64,000 nucleotides of DNA, taken from NCBI GenBank assembly GCA_016946835.1, contig JACVTC010000171.1:250001-314000 (forward strand). The letters run 5' to 3'. Below, one piece after another: positions 35,017 through 59,395 of the stretch. The notes beneath the pieces were generated by a model that did no database searches, had not been told where the DNA came from, and saw only the letters and a list, made by a program, of their open reading frames with translations. Each line of letters begins with the position of its first letter. Within the stretch, counting starts at the first letter, position 1. Source of the stretch: Neocallimastix lanati (nom. inval.) (Eukaryota > Neocallimastigomycota > Neocallimastigomycetes > Neocallimastigales > Neocallimastigaceae). The position numbers were made by a program, and so were the translations under genes.

Positions 35017-38000
35017 TCAATTTAATAAATAAAATTTATATATTTATTTTTAAAATATTTTTGAATATAATATTTTAAAGAAAATATATATATTATGAAG
35101 TACTTATACATACTTTTAGTATATATTAATATTAGGATTTATAAATATATAAATTTTAAAAAAAGTATGATATTAATATGTATTTCGTTATTCCTAATTT
35201 ATTACTATTATCTTTTCGTATACTTCGTTTAACAAAGTATTAAATTTTTTTATATAATTTATGAAATTTAATGAAAATTTCAAATTTTATTTTATTTAAA
35301 AATAAAATAAAAAATAAAAAATTAAAGGATTTTAAGTCTTTTATATGATTATTGTTTATATTCTAAAAATATATAAATCAGTGATAGTTATAAATTATTA
35401 TTAAATGTTTTATTAATTTATATTATATTTATTTTTTTACAATTATTTATTTATAACAAAATTAATATTAATTATAAATTACTATATAAAGTTATTATTA
35501 AAATAGTTTAATTAAAATTTTTTATTATCACTTGTTATTAATTATTACTTATTATTATAATATATAACGCCAAACTTTATTATTTATAAAAATTTCAATT
35601 ATTAAATTATTTTTTTTTAATTAATAAATAGATAAATATTAATAAATGAATAAATAGATAAATAAATAAATAAATAAAAAATTGTTTTAATAATTAATAT
35701 ATTAGTATTGACTACATACAATATAATATATAATTGTTTATGTTAAGTTTTATTCAAATTTCAGTTCCTTTTTTTTAAATTTATCCTTTAAATATTAACC
35801 ACATTATTTATTCATATTCCTTTTTGATTATGAATTTGAATATGAATAAACAAAAAATATATATTCATATTCAAATTCATAATCATATTGAAATTGTATT
35901 TTTCTTGCTAGTCCTATCATTTTAATATATTTTGACAATATTTTGACATAAATTAATATAGAATATCCAATTGCCTTAAAGTAAAAAAGTAATTTAAATT
36001 AATATTCTTTATTTTCATAATATTAATAATAATAAATAATATAATTATTAACTTTTACTACTTTAAATTTATCAATAATAAAATATTAATTTGAATAATT
36101 TATAATATTGAAAGTAATTATTCATTTCATTATTTATGTTAATAATAACAAAGATTACAGTAATAAAGTAAAAAGGAATTTTTAAATTAATTATATATAT
36201 AGTTTCTATTATTTATTTGATATAGAAATTCAAACTCTTCTCATAATTTAAATGTTTTAACTATAAAAAATAATTATAAAAACTATAAAAATGTATATAT
36301 ATTTATAAATATGATGATTGAATATAGTTTCTATTTTTTTTTCATTATTTCTCATCATGTATAAATATAAAATAAAGTTGATTCAACAATATATTATCGT
36401 TTTAAGTATAATAAGATTTATTTTCCATTTTAATAAAAATTTAATAAATTATTTTTCATATTAAATCTATTTAATTAAATTAAATCAATAAATTCTATTA
36501 CTATAAATGATCTTTTGGTCCAACTTTTATATTAAATAAGGTTTTGTGTAAATTGATTAAAATAATTGGAATGAATTGGCAAAAATAATATTTGTTGTTA
36601 CTATATACCATTTAAATTAAATAATGAACTTTGTTTTGATTTAAATGGTTATTGAAATTGATCAATATATTACAATATATATTAAATATTTAATAATATA
36701 TATTAATAAATTAATGAAAATAAATATTAATATTATTCACATAATATATATAATATTTCTTTTTGTCTTTAGTTTTGTTTTACTTTCAAAAGTTGGAAAT
36801 ATGGATTATGAAAAATAAAAAAAAAAAAAAATAAATATCAATAAAACTATTTTATTTATTAATAAAAAAAATAACAGTATTAGCCATTAAAAAATTATTA
36901 TCAGTCTTTTTCAAAAATAAAAAAAGAAAAAAATTGTTAATAATTATTTAATTAATTTTAATTAATAGAAAAAGAATTTATTTAAAAAAAAATATATTTA
37001 TTATTTTCATATTTACATTAAATTTTTCTTTTATTAATACTTTATTATTTATTTATTATTTATTATTTCATTCATTTATTTATTTATTATTTTATTATTT
37101 GTTTATTATTTATTTTATTATTTATTTATTTATTATTTATTTATTATTTATTATTTATTATTTCATTTATTTATTTATTATTTTTAATTTATTTATTATT
37201 TATCTTTTTTTTATTCATTATTCTACTTTATAGTTATTATTTAATTATTTAATTAATAATATTTATAATTATTAATTTATTATATGGTTAACTATTAAAT
37301 TATTAATCCTTATTTGTTAAATTAATACTACATAAAAAAAAAAGTAAAAGAGAATTTTATTTTTTATATATATTTGATTGTTATTTTTTTCATTATTATC
37401 TAATAATTATAATTATATAAACCATAAAATTTTATTTTCATTATTGATACAATGAACTAGTTAATTGAATTTAACGAATTTGATTAAGTTATATTTAAAG
37501 CTTTTAAATTAATAAATAATGTTTTTTTTTTTTTTTTGCTTTTTTTTTAAAAAAAAAATTTATAATCATTTTCATTATTATTTATTAAAAATAAAATAAA
37601 TTTTCTTTTTAATTTTTAAAGTTTAAATAAAGTTTCACAACTAACATTATATAATAATGAGATTATAATATTTTTTTTTATTTAATTTTTATTTATATAA
37701 ATTTACTTATATATAATTTTGTTAAATAATGTGTTACTAATGTGTTACTAATAATTAAGTTCTCAATATAATTTAAACAATATTATAAAAAGATTGAATA
37801 TAAAATACAATAAATAAAAGCTATATATAAAAAAAGTTTATTTTATTGATTATTCAAATAACTATTATAAAGTATAATACATGTTACTCTTAACATTTAA
37901 ATATAATCAAAAAAAAATTTAATCATATAATAAAGTATTATTATTATATTTAATTACTATGATTCTATTTCCCTCTATTTTTATTTCCTTTATCTATATA

Positions 38001-38266
38001 TAAAAGAAATAAATATAATATATATATATATATATATATATTTTTGTTTGTTTGTTTTTGATATAATTTACTATACCTGATACAAATTAATAATATGTAT
38101 ATATTTGCCATTTAAAATAATTATAATTTTATAATATATAATTATTTTATTTAGTTAGTTATTTTCAATTTATTTATTTTTTTTTATAAATCTTTTTTTA
38201 GCTTTGAACTTATTTATAAGAAATTCACTTTAATTTGATATTTTATAATTAAAATTAATAGTTAAA
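35017..38266. other. AT desert between divergent genes
   Basis: 3.2 kb between the divergent MYND and acyl-CoA synthetase genes. It is A/T-only with TTTA-like repeats near 37040-37210. One perfect hairpin lies at 35825-35885. No coding exon was recognised. Confidence 0.75.
35825..35885. repeat. Perfect 24-bp inverted repeat with 13-nt loop
   Basis: The left arm 35825-35848 (TGATTATGAATTTGAATATG...) is the exact reverse complement of the right arm 35862-35885, separated by 13 A/T bases. The arms are non-repetitive, so this is not a simple microsatellite. Confidence 0.9.
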
Positions 38267-38552
38267 ATGTATTTCATCTTGTAAGTATAATATTTTTATC
38301 TAGTAATTTTTTATACTAAAATATATTAACTTTCTGTTTAAATTATAAATTTTAAATCTACATGTATGGGTTATATTTTATTTTTAAAAATTTATTTATT
38401 AATTAATATACATTAATTTTTTAAATTAAATTTAAATCTTAAATATTTTAAAAATAAATATTATAAAAATTTTTTATCAAATATATTTATTCTTTTTCTT
38501 TTTATATTAATTAGTAATTATTTCAATTTAAATTTTTATTTATAGATATTAG
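38267..38552 (+). promoter_or_regulatory. Possible spliced 5' leader with a 6-codon upstream ORF
   Basis: ATG at 38267 opens a short exon ending at a strong donor (GTAAGTATA at 38281). The acceptor TTTATAG ends at 38545, just before the main start. Splicing would join ATGTATTTCATCTT to ATATTAG, making a six-codon uORF that stops 3 nt before the main ATG. The sites are seen; the splicing and its regulatory role are inferred. Confidence 0.35.
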
Positions 38553-38555
38553 AGA

Positions 38556-42682
<4,127 letters not shown>

Positions 42683-42911
42683 AGGTTAAAATACTCATCG
42701 AAATTATAAAGTAACAAAAAACTATATATGAATATATATATGTAGTTATATATCCTATATATATATACTTCTTATATATATTTTATAAATTTGATGAGTA
42801 TTGACTCGAGCTTTAGATATATATATTTATAAATTAATAACTATCAGTATTTATTATTATAATAATAATAATAATGAGAAGATAATGATAATCAAATTAT
42901 AAGAAAATGAT

Positions 42912-42944
<33 letters not shown>

Positions 42945-43619
42945 GAAAGAACTAAACAAAAAAGAATATATATATATTAAAGAAATATTGATTAATTTTC
43001 AAGTTGGAAAGGTCAAATAAAAAATGAAAAATGAAAAATGAAAAAAAAAATGAAAAATGAAAAATGAAAAATGAAAAAAAAAAAAAAATTATATAAAATT
43101 TTAATATTTTATTATCAAATATATAATTGTTTATATATAATATATCATAATATGTATTAAAAGAAAATAAATAATTAGGAAAAACTATTTGATGTATATT
43201 AAGTACTATTAATATATATATATATATAAAATTAAGATTATTATTTTATTAATAAATAATAATGAAAAAAATAAAAAATAAATAAATAAAATTAAAAATT
43301 TATTTTTATTTCTATTTATATATAATTAGTAATATATATAATTATTATAAGTATTATTAATTAATCATAATTTAATCATCCATTTTTATTATTAATTTAT
43401 TTTTCACTTATTGTATTTTAAATACTAAATAAACTTTTATATAATAAAAATTTATTGGTTAAAAATAAATAATAAAGTTTAATTAATATATTATAAATTT
43501 CTTTTTAAGTTTTTTTTTTTTCTTTTTCCTTTTGATATTTTTTTTTATATATATTTTAAAAATATATATATTTACCTTTTTTTTTTTTATTGTGAATACT
43601 AAAATAAAAGTAATTCAAT
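42683..43619. other. Intergenic spacer
   Basis: A/T-rich spacer between two plus-strand genes, with short GAAA (42920-42950) and AAAATG (43020-43078) tandem runs. No gene was seen. Confidence 0.75.
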
Positions 43620-43700
43620 ATGGTTAATGTTACTTGGTTAGGTCATGCTGCTTTTATGTTTAAGCATTCTGGATTCACTTTCTTAATAGATCCGTAATTA

Positions 43701-43736
<36 letters not shown>

Positions 43737-44937
43737 TTTTATTTCGTTATAATTTATATCTATATTATGTCAAAAAAAAAAAATAAAATAAGGTTCCTAT
43801 TGACCTTGCAGCATTTTTTGTTACAAAAAAGAATATATATATATATATAAATAATACAAATTTATATTTTTATATTTTACTTTTTAAATAAAGATAATTA
43901 CATAGATAAATTAATTTATTAAGAATGTTTAAAAAAATTCAAATGTATAAATAAAGAAGTAATAATTATTTAATAAACAATAACATATTATAATAATATT
44001 ATTATTAATAAAATTTAAAAAATATATAAAAATGAAATATTTTTATATTACTCAGTAATTACTACGTTATATATATTTTAATATATTTAATTATTTTTAT
44101 TTTTTATTTTGTATATTATTTTCATTGAAATAGATTCCTTGACAATCCAAATTGTCCAATTAAAAGCATTCCAGTTGGCATTGATGCTATTTTAATTACG
44201 TAAGAATTTTTTTTTAAAAAAAAAAAAAAAATTGAGTAATTTTAAAATTTATAAATTTAAAATTTATTAAATATATATATTTTTTTGTATCATTATAATA
44301 AAAATAATTATTATATATATATATATATTTTTTGATAATTATACAGTCATGGACACTCTGATCACATTGGTTCTACTATCGAAATTTTAAATGCTAATCC
44401 AAGTTGTAAAGCTTATGCCAATGTTGAAATTGCTTCTTATCTTGGAAAAAAAGTAAGAAATAATGTTATAGGCTTCAATAAGGGTGGTACAGTTAGTATT
44501 GGTGGAAATTTCAAAGTTACTATGGTGAGTTTAGTAAAAAAAAAAAAAATAAAAATAATTATTTCTGTATTGATATAAAACAAAATAAAAGCAAAAACAC
44601 AAAATAACAAATATATTAATATATGTATAAACAATAAACAAAAAAAAAAAAAAAAAAAAAAAAAATAAAAAAAAAAAATAAAAATAAAAATAAAAATAAC
44701 AAAAATTTTATTAATAATAATGTTTTATTTTTTTTAATTTTTTAATTGATAAGGTTGATGCTATTCATTCATCAGACATTGATACTGAAAATGGCATTAT
44801 TCCAGGTGGTACCCCAGCTGGTTTTGTAGTTAAGGGTAACGGTACTACCTTCTACTTTTCTGGTGATACTGGTAATCTATTAAAGTTATTTAATATATTT
44901 GTTGTTAACATAAAAGGGCAATATTATTTCTTTTTTT

Positions 44938-45005
<68 letters not shown>

Positions 45006-45595
45006 AAATTTTTAAATTATAATATTAAAAATGAAATAAAAACTTCAAAGATGTCTTTAGTGATATGGCAATTATTAATGACCTTTATCAACCAGAATAT
45101 GCTTTCTTATGCATTGGTGATTACTATACCATGGGTCCAATTCAAGCTGCCTACAGTATTAATAATGTATAATAAAAAAAAAAGTTTTTTTTTTTAATCA
45201 ATTTATATATTAATTTATAATAAATTATCATTAAATATATATTGTTATGATAAATTAAATTAAATTATATTTACTATATTATTAACTATTTAATTTTATT
45301 TTATTTAATTTTTATTATAATTAATATCAAAAGTTCTTAACAAATGTTAAGACAGTTATTCCAATGCATTTTGTAAGTATTTTTAATGGGCATTTATATA
45401 TTTATGTTTTTATTATTAAAAATTAAGAGTATCTTTTTAATTATTATTATTATTATTTAATATTATTTTTTTATTAAATTTATTTTTTAGGGTACCTTCC
45501 CAGTTTTAACAGGTACACCAGAAGAATTAGAAAAAAATATAAAGACAAATACCAAGGTTTTAACTTTAAAGTTCGGTTCACCATATGATATTTAA
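43620..45595 (+). CDS. Metallo-beta-lactamase-fold hydrolase, UPF0173 (UlaG/YtkL-like)
   Basis: Seven exons join in phase to 231 residues: 43620-43693, 44134-44199, 44347-44524, 44754-44871, 45051-45166, 45334-45372, 45491-45595. The order of motifs is that of UPF0173: MVNVTWLGHAAFMF, FLIDPFLDNPNCPI, the metal motif THGHSDHIG (residues 47-55), AIHSSDIDT, PAGFVVKGNGTTFYFSGDT with the bridging Asp near 145, LCIGDYYTMGP, and the last ligand in IPMHFGTFP (near 196). Length equals the bacterial family (225-235 residues). The family is mainly bacterial and archaeal and its substrate is largely unknown. Compared with the usual GG(N/H)FTMGP motif, this protein has Tyr in the His/Asn position. The introns show it is resident in this genome and not bacterial contamination. 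Acquisition by gene transfer is an inference. Confidence 0.88.
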
Positions 45596-45606
45596 AAATA
45601 AAATAA

Positions 45607-45652
<46 letters not shown>

Positions 45653-46762
45653 TAAATAAATAAATATGAGCAATATAACTTTTAATAACAATATTTTTTT
45701 AAATATAAAAGTTAAGAAATTAAAATTAACAAGCAAATAAATTTAAATAAAATAAAAAAAAACATAAAACTATAAATAATATAATTGTAAATTTAAAAAT
45801 GAATAGTATAATCTTTTTTTTTTTTTATCTTAGAAAAACAAATGAAAACAATATTTATGAACTTGGCTTAAAATTTATATATATATATACACATATTTAC
45901 TATTATTAATACTAGTTTCCTTCCATGACTTTATTCATTAATTTTTAAAATTGTTAAATCTTTAATTTTTCTTTTAAAAATATTTTTTCTTTGTAATTAT
46001 TAATATATTTATTCTAATCTTTTACAAAATATCTATTATATAAATAAATAAAACTCCCATTTATTATTAATGAAATTTTTTTAATCAAAACCTGGTCCTC
46101 GATATATATTTTTAATTAAACTTTTCTCAAAGATCAAATATTTTACATTAAACTTTAAAATATATAAAATTTTAAATTTTATTATAAATTTATTATACCA
46201 TATTGAATTACTTTAAAAAAAAACTAAAGAATATATTCTGTTTTACAACTGTAAATTTTACTTATATTTTATTTTTGAATTTAAATTATATAACTTTTTC
46301 TTCGTCTTCCTAAATTCACACACTACACCTTGTTCATATATATACTGTCATTTTTGTTTTAACAATTACTTATAATCATTTTTATTTCAATTACTTTCAT
46401 AATCCATTTATTTGATCATTAATACATCTAATTGATGTTTATTTATATATATTAATTTTCCATAAACAAAATTTTTTAAATAAACTAAAAATCATATTAA
46501 CAATCGATTTCCCTCTTTAACGAATTTTTTTTATATTTATTTTATTAATGCTTATCTTTAATTTACATTAATTAAATATTTATTTTCAGCAAATGTAAAA
46601 CAATTCCATACCTAAATATATTAATTGTATGATATATTATTCATAAATATATAAAATATTAATATAAATTATATTTATTTGATTATAACTTTTCATTTAT
46701 AAACTTATTTTAAACACACTTACAGAAATACAGAGAACAAATGCTTATAAATATCATAAAAT
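45596..46762. other. Convergent intergenic spacer
   Basis: Spacer between the convergent hydrolase and eS24 genes. An AAT array near 45609-45649 lies just after the hydrolase stop codon. The rest is A/T-rich with no supported exon. Confidence 0.75.
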
Positions 46763-47432
46763 TTACTTGGATTGAGTAACCTTCTTAGTACCACGGAACT
46801 TCTTGCTTCTGTTCTTCTTTTCCTTAATTTGCTTACGTGATTGTTGAACCTTTTCAACAAGACCTTGTCTAACTAATCTGTATTTTGGTTCAAACTTCTT
46901 GGCAGCTTCAATGTTATCGTAAATTAAAGCATAACCAGTACTTTTACCACCACCAAAATGAGTACGGAAACCGAAAACAAAGATGTTCTAATTATTAATA
47001 AAAATTAATTAACAAAAGTTACAATTATTCTAAATGATATTAAAAAAAATTCTTACTTCCTTATCGGCCTTGTACATCTTGGAAAGCTTATCACGGAGAT
47101 CGCTCTTTGAAAGATTAGCAGAATTTGGGTGAATGATATCAACGATCATTTGCTTACGTTGAAGGAGACGGTTAGTCATAAACTTCCTTGTGCGGATGGT
47201 ACAAGTATTGTCAGCCTAATAATGATTATACATATTTATCATACATATTACTAATATAATTCATACAAAATTACTTCAAAATTTAAACAATACAAATAAC
47301 TAAAAAATTTAAAAAATTAAAACAATTATACATCCATCAAAATTAACACTAAACTTTAAAAACACAAATAATACAATAAAACAAAAATTTCAATAATCAA
47401 ATATTTCATTCATTAATACGATTTCATACCAT
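46763..47432 (-). CDS. RPS24: 40S ribosomal protein eS24
   Basis: Three exons: 47432-47430 (ATG only), 47215-47057 and 46987-46763, giving 128 residues; yeast and human eS24 have 130-135. The protein reads [19 protein letters not shown], then [40 protein letters not shown] and the basic tail [17 protein letters not shown]. It is a structural component of the small ribosomal subunit. The first coding exon is the initiator codon alone, followed by GTATGA; the acceptor ATTAG precedes GCTGAC. Codon use is clearly less AT-biased (ACC, GGT, AAG, ATC) than in the neighbours, as expected for high expression. Most residues and all splice joins fit the family. Confidence 0.97.
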
Positions 47433-48480
47433 GTTTATTATATGCTATTAAAAAATTCAGCTGATATAGAGAGAGAGACTAAAAAGATTTTGTCGCAAAA
47501 TTGTAAATACTTTTTTATCAAATCATTCATACAACTCAATTTTGACCAATCGAATTTCAATTAATTATATGTGGCTGTGTTATTGGTAATATATTATAAA
47601 TATATATTCTATTAAAAATTTTTAATAATAGATTGTGATTTATAAATATACATATTAACAACTAAAATACATAATTATTATAAATTATTATAATTATTAT
47701 TATATATATATTTATAATTATTTTTTATTTATATTATTATTATAATTATTTTTATTTAAAAAATATATATATTTAAATATTATTATTATACTATAAAAAT
47801 TTGATGATTTTAAATATTTTTAAAAATTATATATATAATAATATAATAATAATATTATATTTTTATAACATTCAAACATATTTTATTTTTATTATTATTT
47901 TTTTTTAAATATTAATATATATTTTAAACCTATTTAATAATATATTTAATAATTATTAATATTCAAAAATTTTTTTTATTTTATTTTATTTTTTTTTTAA
48001 TATTTTAAAAATAATAAATTAATATAAAATAATATAATAATAATTTATTTAATGATAAAAATAAAATAAACTCTTTCGTAATTATAGCATTTTGTAGCAA
48101 TTAATTTTTATTTCAAAAGAATATTAATGAAGTCGTCAATATTTTTTACTTAATAATATACTTATAGAATAGTTACATCGTCAATTAATAAAATATTATA
48201 CATAAATTAATAATTAAGATTCAAATTAATAAAAACTTTTAAATTTTTTTTTAAAAAAAGGTAATTTTCCATTAAAATTTACGAAAAATAATAGATATTA
48301 TTTGTTTTCAATATACAAATATGAATAATAAAAATCATATTATTATATTTTCTTCATCAAAAATTTATTTGAAAGCTTTGACATTATTTTCAATTATTTA
48401 ATATATATTGAAAGGGGGAGATACATTTCAAAAAATTTACATAAAATTTTCATTTTGCAAAATTTATGTAAAAAGTTAAT

Positions 48481-48690
48481 AAGTAAATTAATAATAAAAT
48501 AAATAAATGATATATATAATTTAAATATATAACTAAATAAATAAAAATAAATAAATTAATAATAAAACAAATAAATAATATATATAATTTAAATATATAA
48601 CTAAATAAATAAAAATAAATAAATTAATAATAAAACAAATAAATAATATATATAATTTAAATAGATAACTAAATAAATAAAAATAAATAA
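48481..48690. repeat. 68-bp minisatellite, three copies
   Basis: The marker AACTAAATAAATAAAAATAA recurs at 48531, 48599 and 48667, an exact 68-bp spacing. Copies differ by single substitutions such as ATATAT/ATAGAT. Confidence 0.9.
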
Positions 48691-49120
48691 ATAAAACTAT
48701 AATAAATAAATAAATGTAAAAAAAAATTTTTAAAAAAAATATATATATATATACATTATATAACAATAAATATTCATTAGGATTAAAGCTTTAAAAAAAT
48801 AAAATATGTTATTATACATTTTAAACGTTTTATTATATTTCAATAAATATATATGATTAATAATAATTTTATATATATATATAAGTATTATAATATAAGT
48901 ATTTATATTTTAAACTATTAAAAAGCAATTATTAAAAAGATTAAATAATAATCTCTAAATAATTTAATTAATCTTTTAAGTCCTTGCGCAGTATTTTAAA
49001 AAATCTTAATTACTAATAAATTTTTTTAATAAAAGAAATATTTAAAAAAAAAAAAATGAGGATATCATAAAAAAAGGGAGTTATAAGTAGCACAAAGTTA
49101 GGATGATTTTAGGTGGTATC

Positions 49121-49162
49121 TATTTTTTATTTTTTTATTTTTTTTATTTTTTACTTTTTATT

Positions 49163-49195
<33 letters not shown>

Positions 49196-49412
49196 TTTTA
49201 TTTTTTATTTTTTATTTTTTATTTTTTATTTTTTATTTTTTATTTTTTATTTTTTATTTTTTATTTTTTATTTTTTATTTTTTATTTTTTATTTTTTATT
49301 TTTTATTTTTTATTTTTTATTTTTTATTTTTTATTTTTTATTTTTTATTTTTTATTTTTTATTTTTTATTTTTTATTTTTTATTTTTTATTTTTTATTTT
49401 TTATTTTTTATT
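49121..49412 (+). repeat. (TTTTTTA)n heptanucleotide array
   Basis: About 290 bp of T5-7A units, nearly perfect with a 7-bp period from about 49199 on. Frames through it look like Phe/Tyr/Leu proteins but are artefacts of the repeat. Confidence 0.93.
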
Positions 49413-51037
49413 TTTTTATTATTTATTTATTTTATTATTTATTTATCCATTTATCAAAATTTTGGGAAATGAAACTTTTGCGAAATGACACACTCAAATT
49501 GAAATTAATTTTTAAAATATTTATTTATGAAAATTTTATTAAAAAAAAACATAAAATATATTTTTAACTGAAATTGAAATATTGGAGAAATTTTTAAAAG
49601 ATTAATACAATATATTAATTTTTAAAATATTTTTAAGTCAAATATTTATATTTTTTATTTCAAATTCAAAATAATTTAATTTTTTAATTATTATATCAAT
49701 TATTAAGTTCTTATTAAAAAATTATAAAATCAATTCATAAAGATGAATATTTTAGAAAGACTTTTTATCAAATTTAGAGATAAGGAGATTTATGAGTTTT
49801 ATATTATATTCAAATTCAATTTTTTATAATATACATAGATGAAGATATAATTATTTATATTTAGTTTAAAATTTTATAAAATAAATATTTTTGAACATTT
49901 CACTCTATCTTTTAACAATATTGTTCAATTTTGTTTTTATTTAAAGTTATAATATTAATATAAATAATTAATTATAATATTTTCAGATAATGCTTAATTT
50001 AATATTTATTAAAATAAAATAAATTTACACGTAATAATAAAAAATATAATGTTATTAAATTTATTAAATTATTTAATATACAATTTTTATATTTTTACTA
50101 TTCCTTTAACATGTATTGTCAATACTATATTTCATTAATTTATAAATATATCGGTATTAATATATTTATAATTTCAGTATCAATTTAATACTACTATATC
50201 GTAATTTTTATTAGTTATATATTATTTTATTTAAATATATCAATTTATTTTAATAATGTATTAATTAGACTTTTTAATATTTTAAAAATAATCGAAATAT
50301 CACTAAAAAAAAATTATATATTCAAATAATAAATTTAAGATGTTATTTTTTTTCTAAATTTAATGGCCATCCCATTATTTTATTTTGTTTAAGAATAATT
50401 AAAATAAAATAAATAATAATTATTAATGATAATAAAATATTTAATAATAATAATAAATATAATAATAATAATAATAATAATAATATCATCAGAATAAGTA
50501 AACTATATTCTAATTAGAATATTATTTAATTGTAACAATTTATTTATTATTATTATTATTATTATTTTTTTATATTATAATAAAATTTTATATTCAAATG
50601 ATATATCATTATTTAATAATATTTTATTTATATAACGAAGTATTAGTCTTTGTTAAATTATAATATTTAATACTTCAAAATGATTTTAAATAAATTAACA
50701 TAGAATTACAGATAATATAGATATATATAGCTTTTCTTTTTTTTTTTTTTTTTTTCAAAAATATATATATAATTAGTTTTATAAATTTTTACTAAATATA
50801 TATGTATATATATATTTTAAAAACTTATTTTTTAAATAAACTTTATATACTTATAAATATTAAATTTATTTTATAATGAAACAAAAAATATTTTATATGT
50901 GTTTTTATAATTAAAAAACAAATACTCTCTATTATATTAATATTAATTTTTTTAATTATTTCCTTTTTCTTTTTTTTTTTTTATTCTCCTAAATAAATAA
51001 ATAAATAAATAAAAAAGTATATAATATGAATGCCTAT

Positions 51038-57385
<6,348 letters not shown>

Positions 57386-59036
57386 TTCTATATAAATTTT
57401 ATTTTTATATATCGGTGATATCAATCCTTAAATAATATAAATATTAAAATTAATATTTTATAAATTATATATTTTTTATTGTTTGTATTTATTATATGAT
57501 GTTTAATATTATTTCAGAACGTAAGATAATCATTATTATTATATATTGATATATATAGATAGATAGATAGATAGAAGTATCAATAATAACTTTCAGTTTG
57601 AATATATTAAATTTCATAAATTTTCAAGTGTATATTTAATTATTATGTATTATATTAATATTGTATAATAACTGTTTATTCAAATAAATATATATATATA
57701 TATATGATAATTATTATTTCATAAAATATTTTTAAAAATAAAAAGAATAAATGATTATATTCATATATTTTTCCCTTTCAAGACCTTTTTTTTTTAGTTT
57801 CCAAAATCCAATAATATTTTTATTTTATATATGTATATTTATACATAAGATAATTCACAATGATACATATATATATATATATAACTATGTATTTTAACTA
57901 TATATATAACTATTAAAGAAAAAAATTTAAATATAATTTACACAAATAAAATAATATATATATTAATATATAAAAGCATACAGATTAAATATTAAGTTTT
58001 TCCATTAAATTATAAAAATTGCATTATTCAATCTATAGCAATAATAAAGAAAAAAATATAAACTTTAAATAATAATTATACATAATAAATAATTTTAATA
58101 AATTTTTATTGATATTAATTATTTTATATGATAAATATCATATTAATTAAATTATAAACTAAAAATTTTATATTCAAAATCATTTATTATTAAAAAAGTG
58201 TAATTTTATCCTTTTATATAATTATTTAAATTTAAATTTCTTAATAGCATTAAAATTATTAAATTTTTTGAATTTCCACTATTTTTTTATTACTTTTTTA
58301 TTTTTTAGCTTTTATTATCTAATTTTAAATAAATATTAAAGTTTTTTTTTTTTTTTTGTTCAACGCCCAATGATAACTATTATTTATGATTATATGATAC
58401 AAATAAAAATAATAATACAAAATTGCAATAATAAGAGAACTTTATTTACTTATTTATTTATTTATTTATTTATTAATTATTATTTATATTAAATTTTTTT
58501 AATCTATACTAATTTTTATATTTTTTATTTTTTTATATTATAATATTATAAATTAATCATACTATTTCAATACGATTAATTTATTAAATGTTTAAGTTTT
58601 TTTTATTTTTACCTACTAAATTTTTAAATAACTTAAAATTAGTTGGGACCTAAAAATAACTTAACATCGTTTAATATTTTCCTTAAAATTTTTTTATTTC
58701 ATCTTTAATAAAACGTTCTTTAATTAATATCATATAATTATTTTTTTATTCATTAAATAAAATATTACACGTGTATGTCATTAGAATTTATATTAAATTT
58801 TCTTAATTCCATATTACCAACATATTTAAAATGAACTAATCAAATATAATAGTATTATAATAAAGTAATAATAATAAATAACTAAAAAAAAGAAGTATAC
58901 AAAGTATTATAAATTAAATATAAAAATAACATTATCAATTCAAATCTTTAATTTATATAATTTAATTCAATTCATTTCCGTAAAAATATTTATTCACAGT
59001 AATAATTTGCTTTTAAATATAAAAATAACATAAAAA
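57386..59036. other. Divergent spacer between RasGEF and Nse4 genes
   Basis: Contains the possible 5' UTR part of the first RasGEF exon (to 57426), a short GATA run near 57555-57574 and A/T-only DNA. Both promoters must lie here. No further exon was recognised. Confidence 0.7.
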
Positions 59037-59329
59037 ATGGATGACGATAATGGAAATGATAAATTAAACAAATTTTATTCTCTATCAGAGAATGAAAATA
59101 GAAAAATTAGAATGAAATATAGAAATCATATTGAAGGTTTACCAGGTAAAATAAAAATATAAATAATATATATAAATGTTATTAAAAAAGTAAATATATA
59201 TATAATTAATTAATAAAATGAAATTCAATTCAAATTTCTTTATAATTTTAAGATGTAAATTCACCAGATAAATTAATTGAAATAATTGAATCAGTAGATG
59301 AATTATATCAAAAGGGTAAATATAAAGAC

Positions 59330-59395
<66 letters not shown>

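Larger units (their letters stand above)
47433..51037. other. AT desert with minisatellites
   Basis: The first few hundred bases must contain the eS24 promoter. The remainder is A/T-only, with a 68-bp tandem repeat (48481-48690), a 7-bp array (49121-49412) and short TTA runs. No coding exon was recognised. Confidence 0.75.

Noticed and set aside
48533-48766. Hydrophobic minus-strand frame
   Set aside because: Derived from the 68-bp A/T minisatellite; no conserved features.
49103-49567. Phe/Tyr/Leu-rich membrane-like protein
   Set aside because: Translation of the T6A array; no coding signal outside the repeat.
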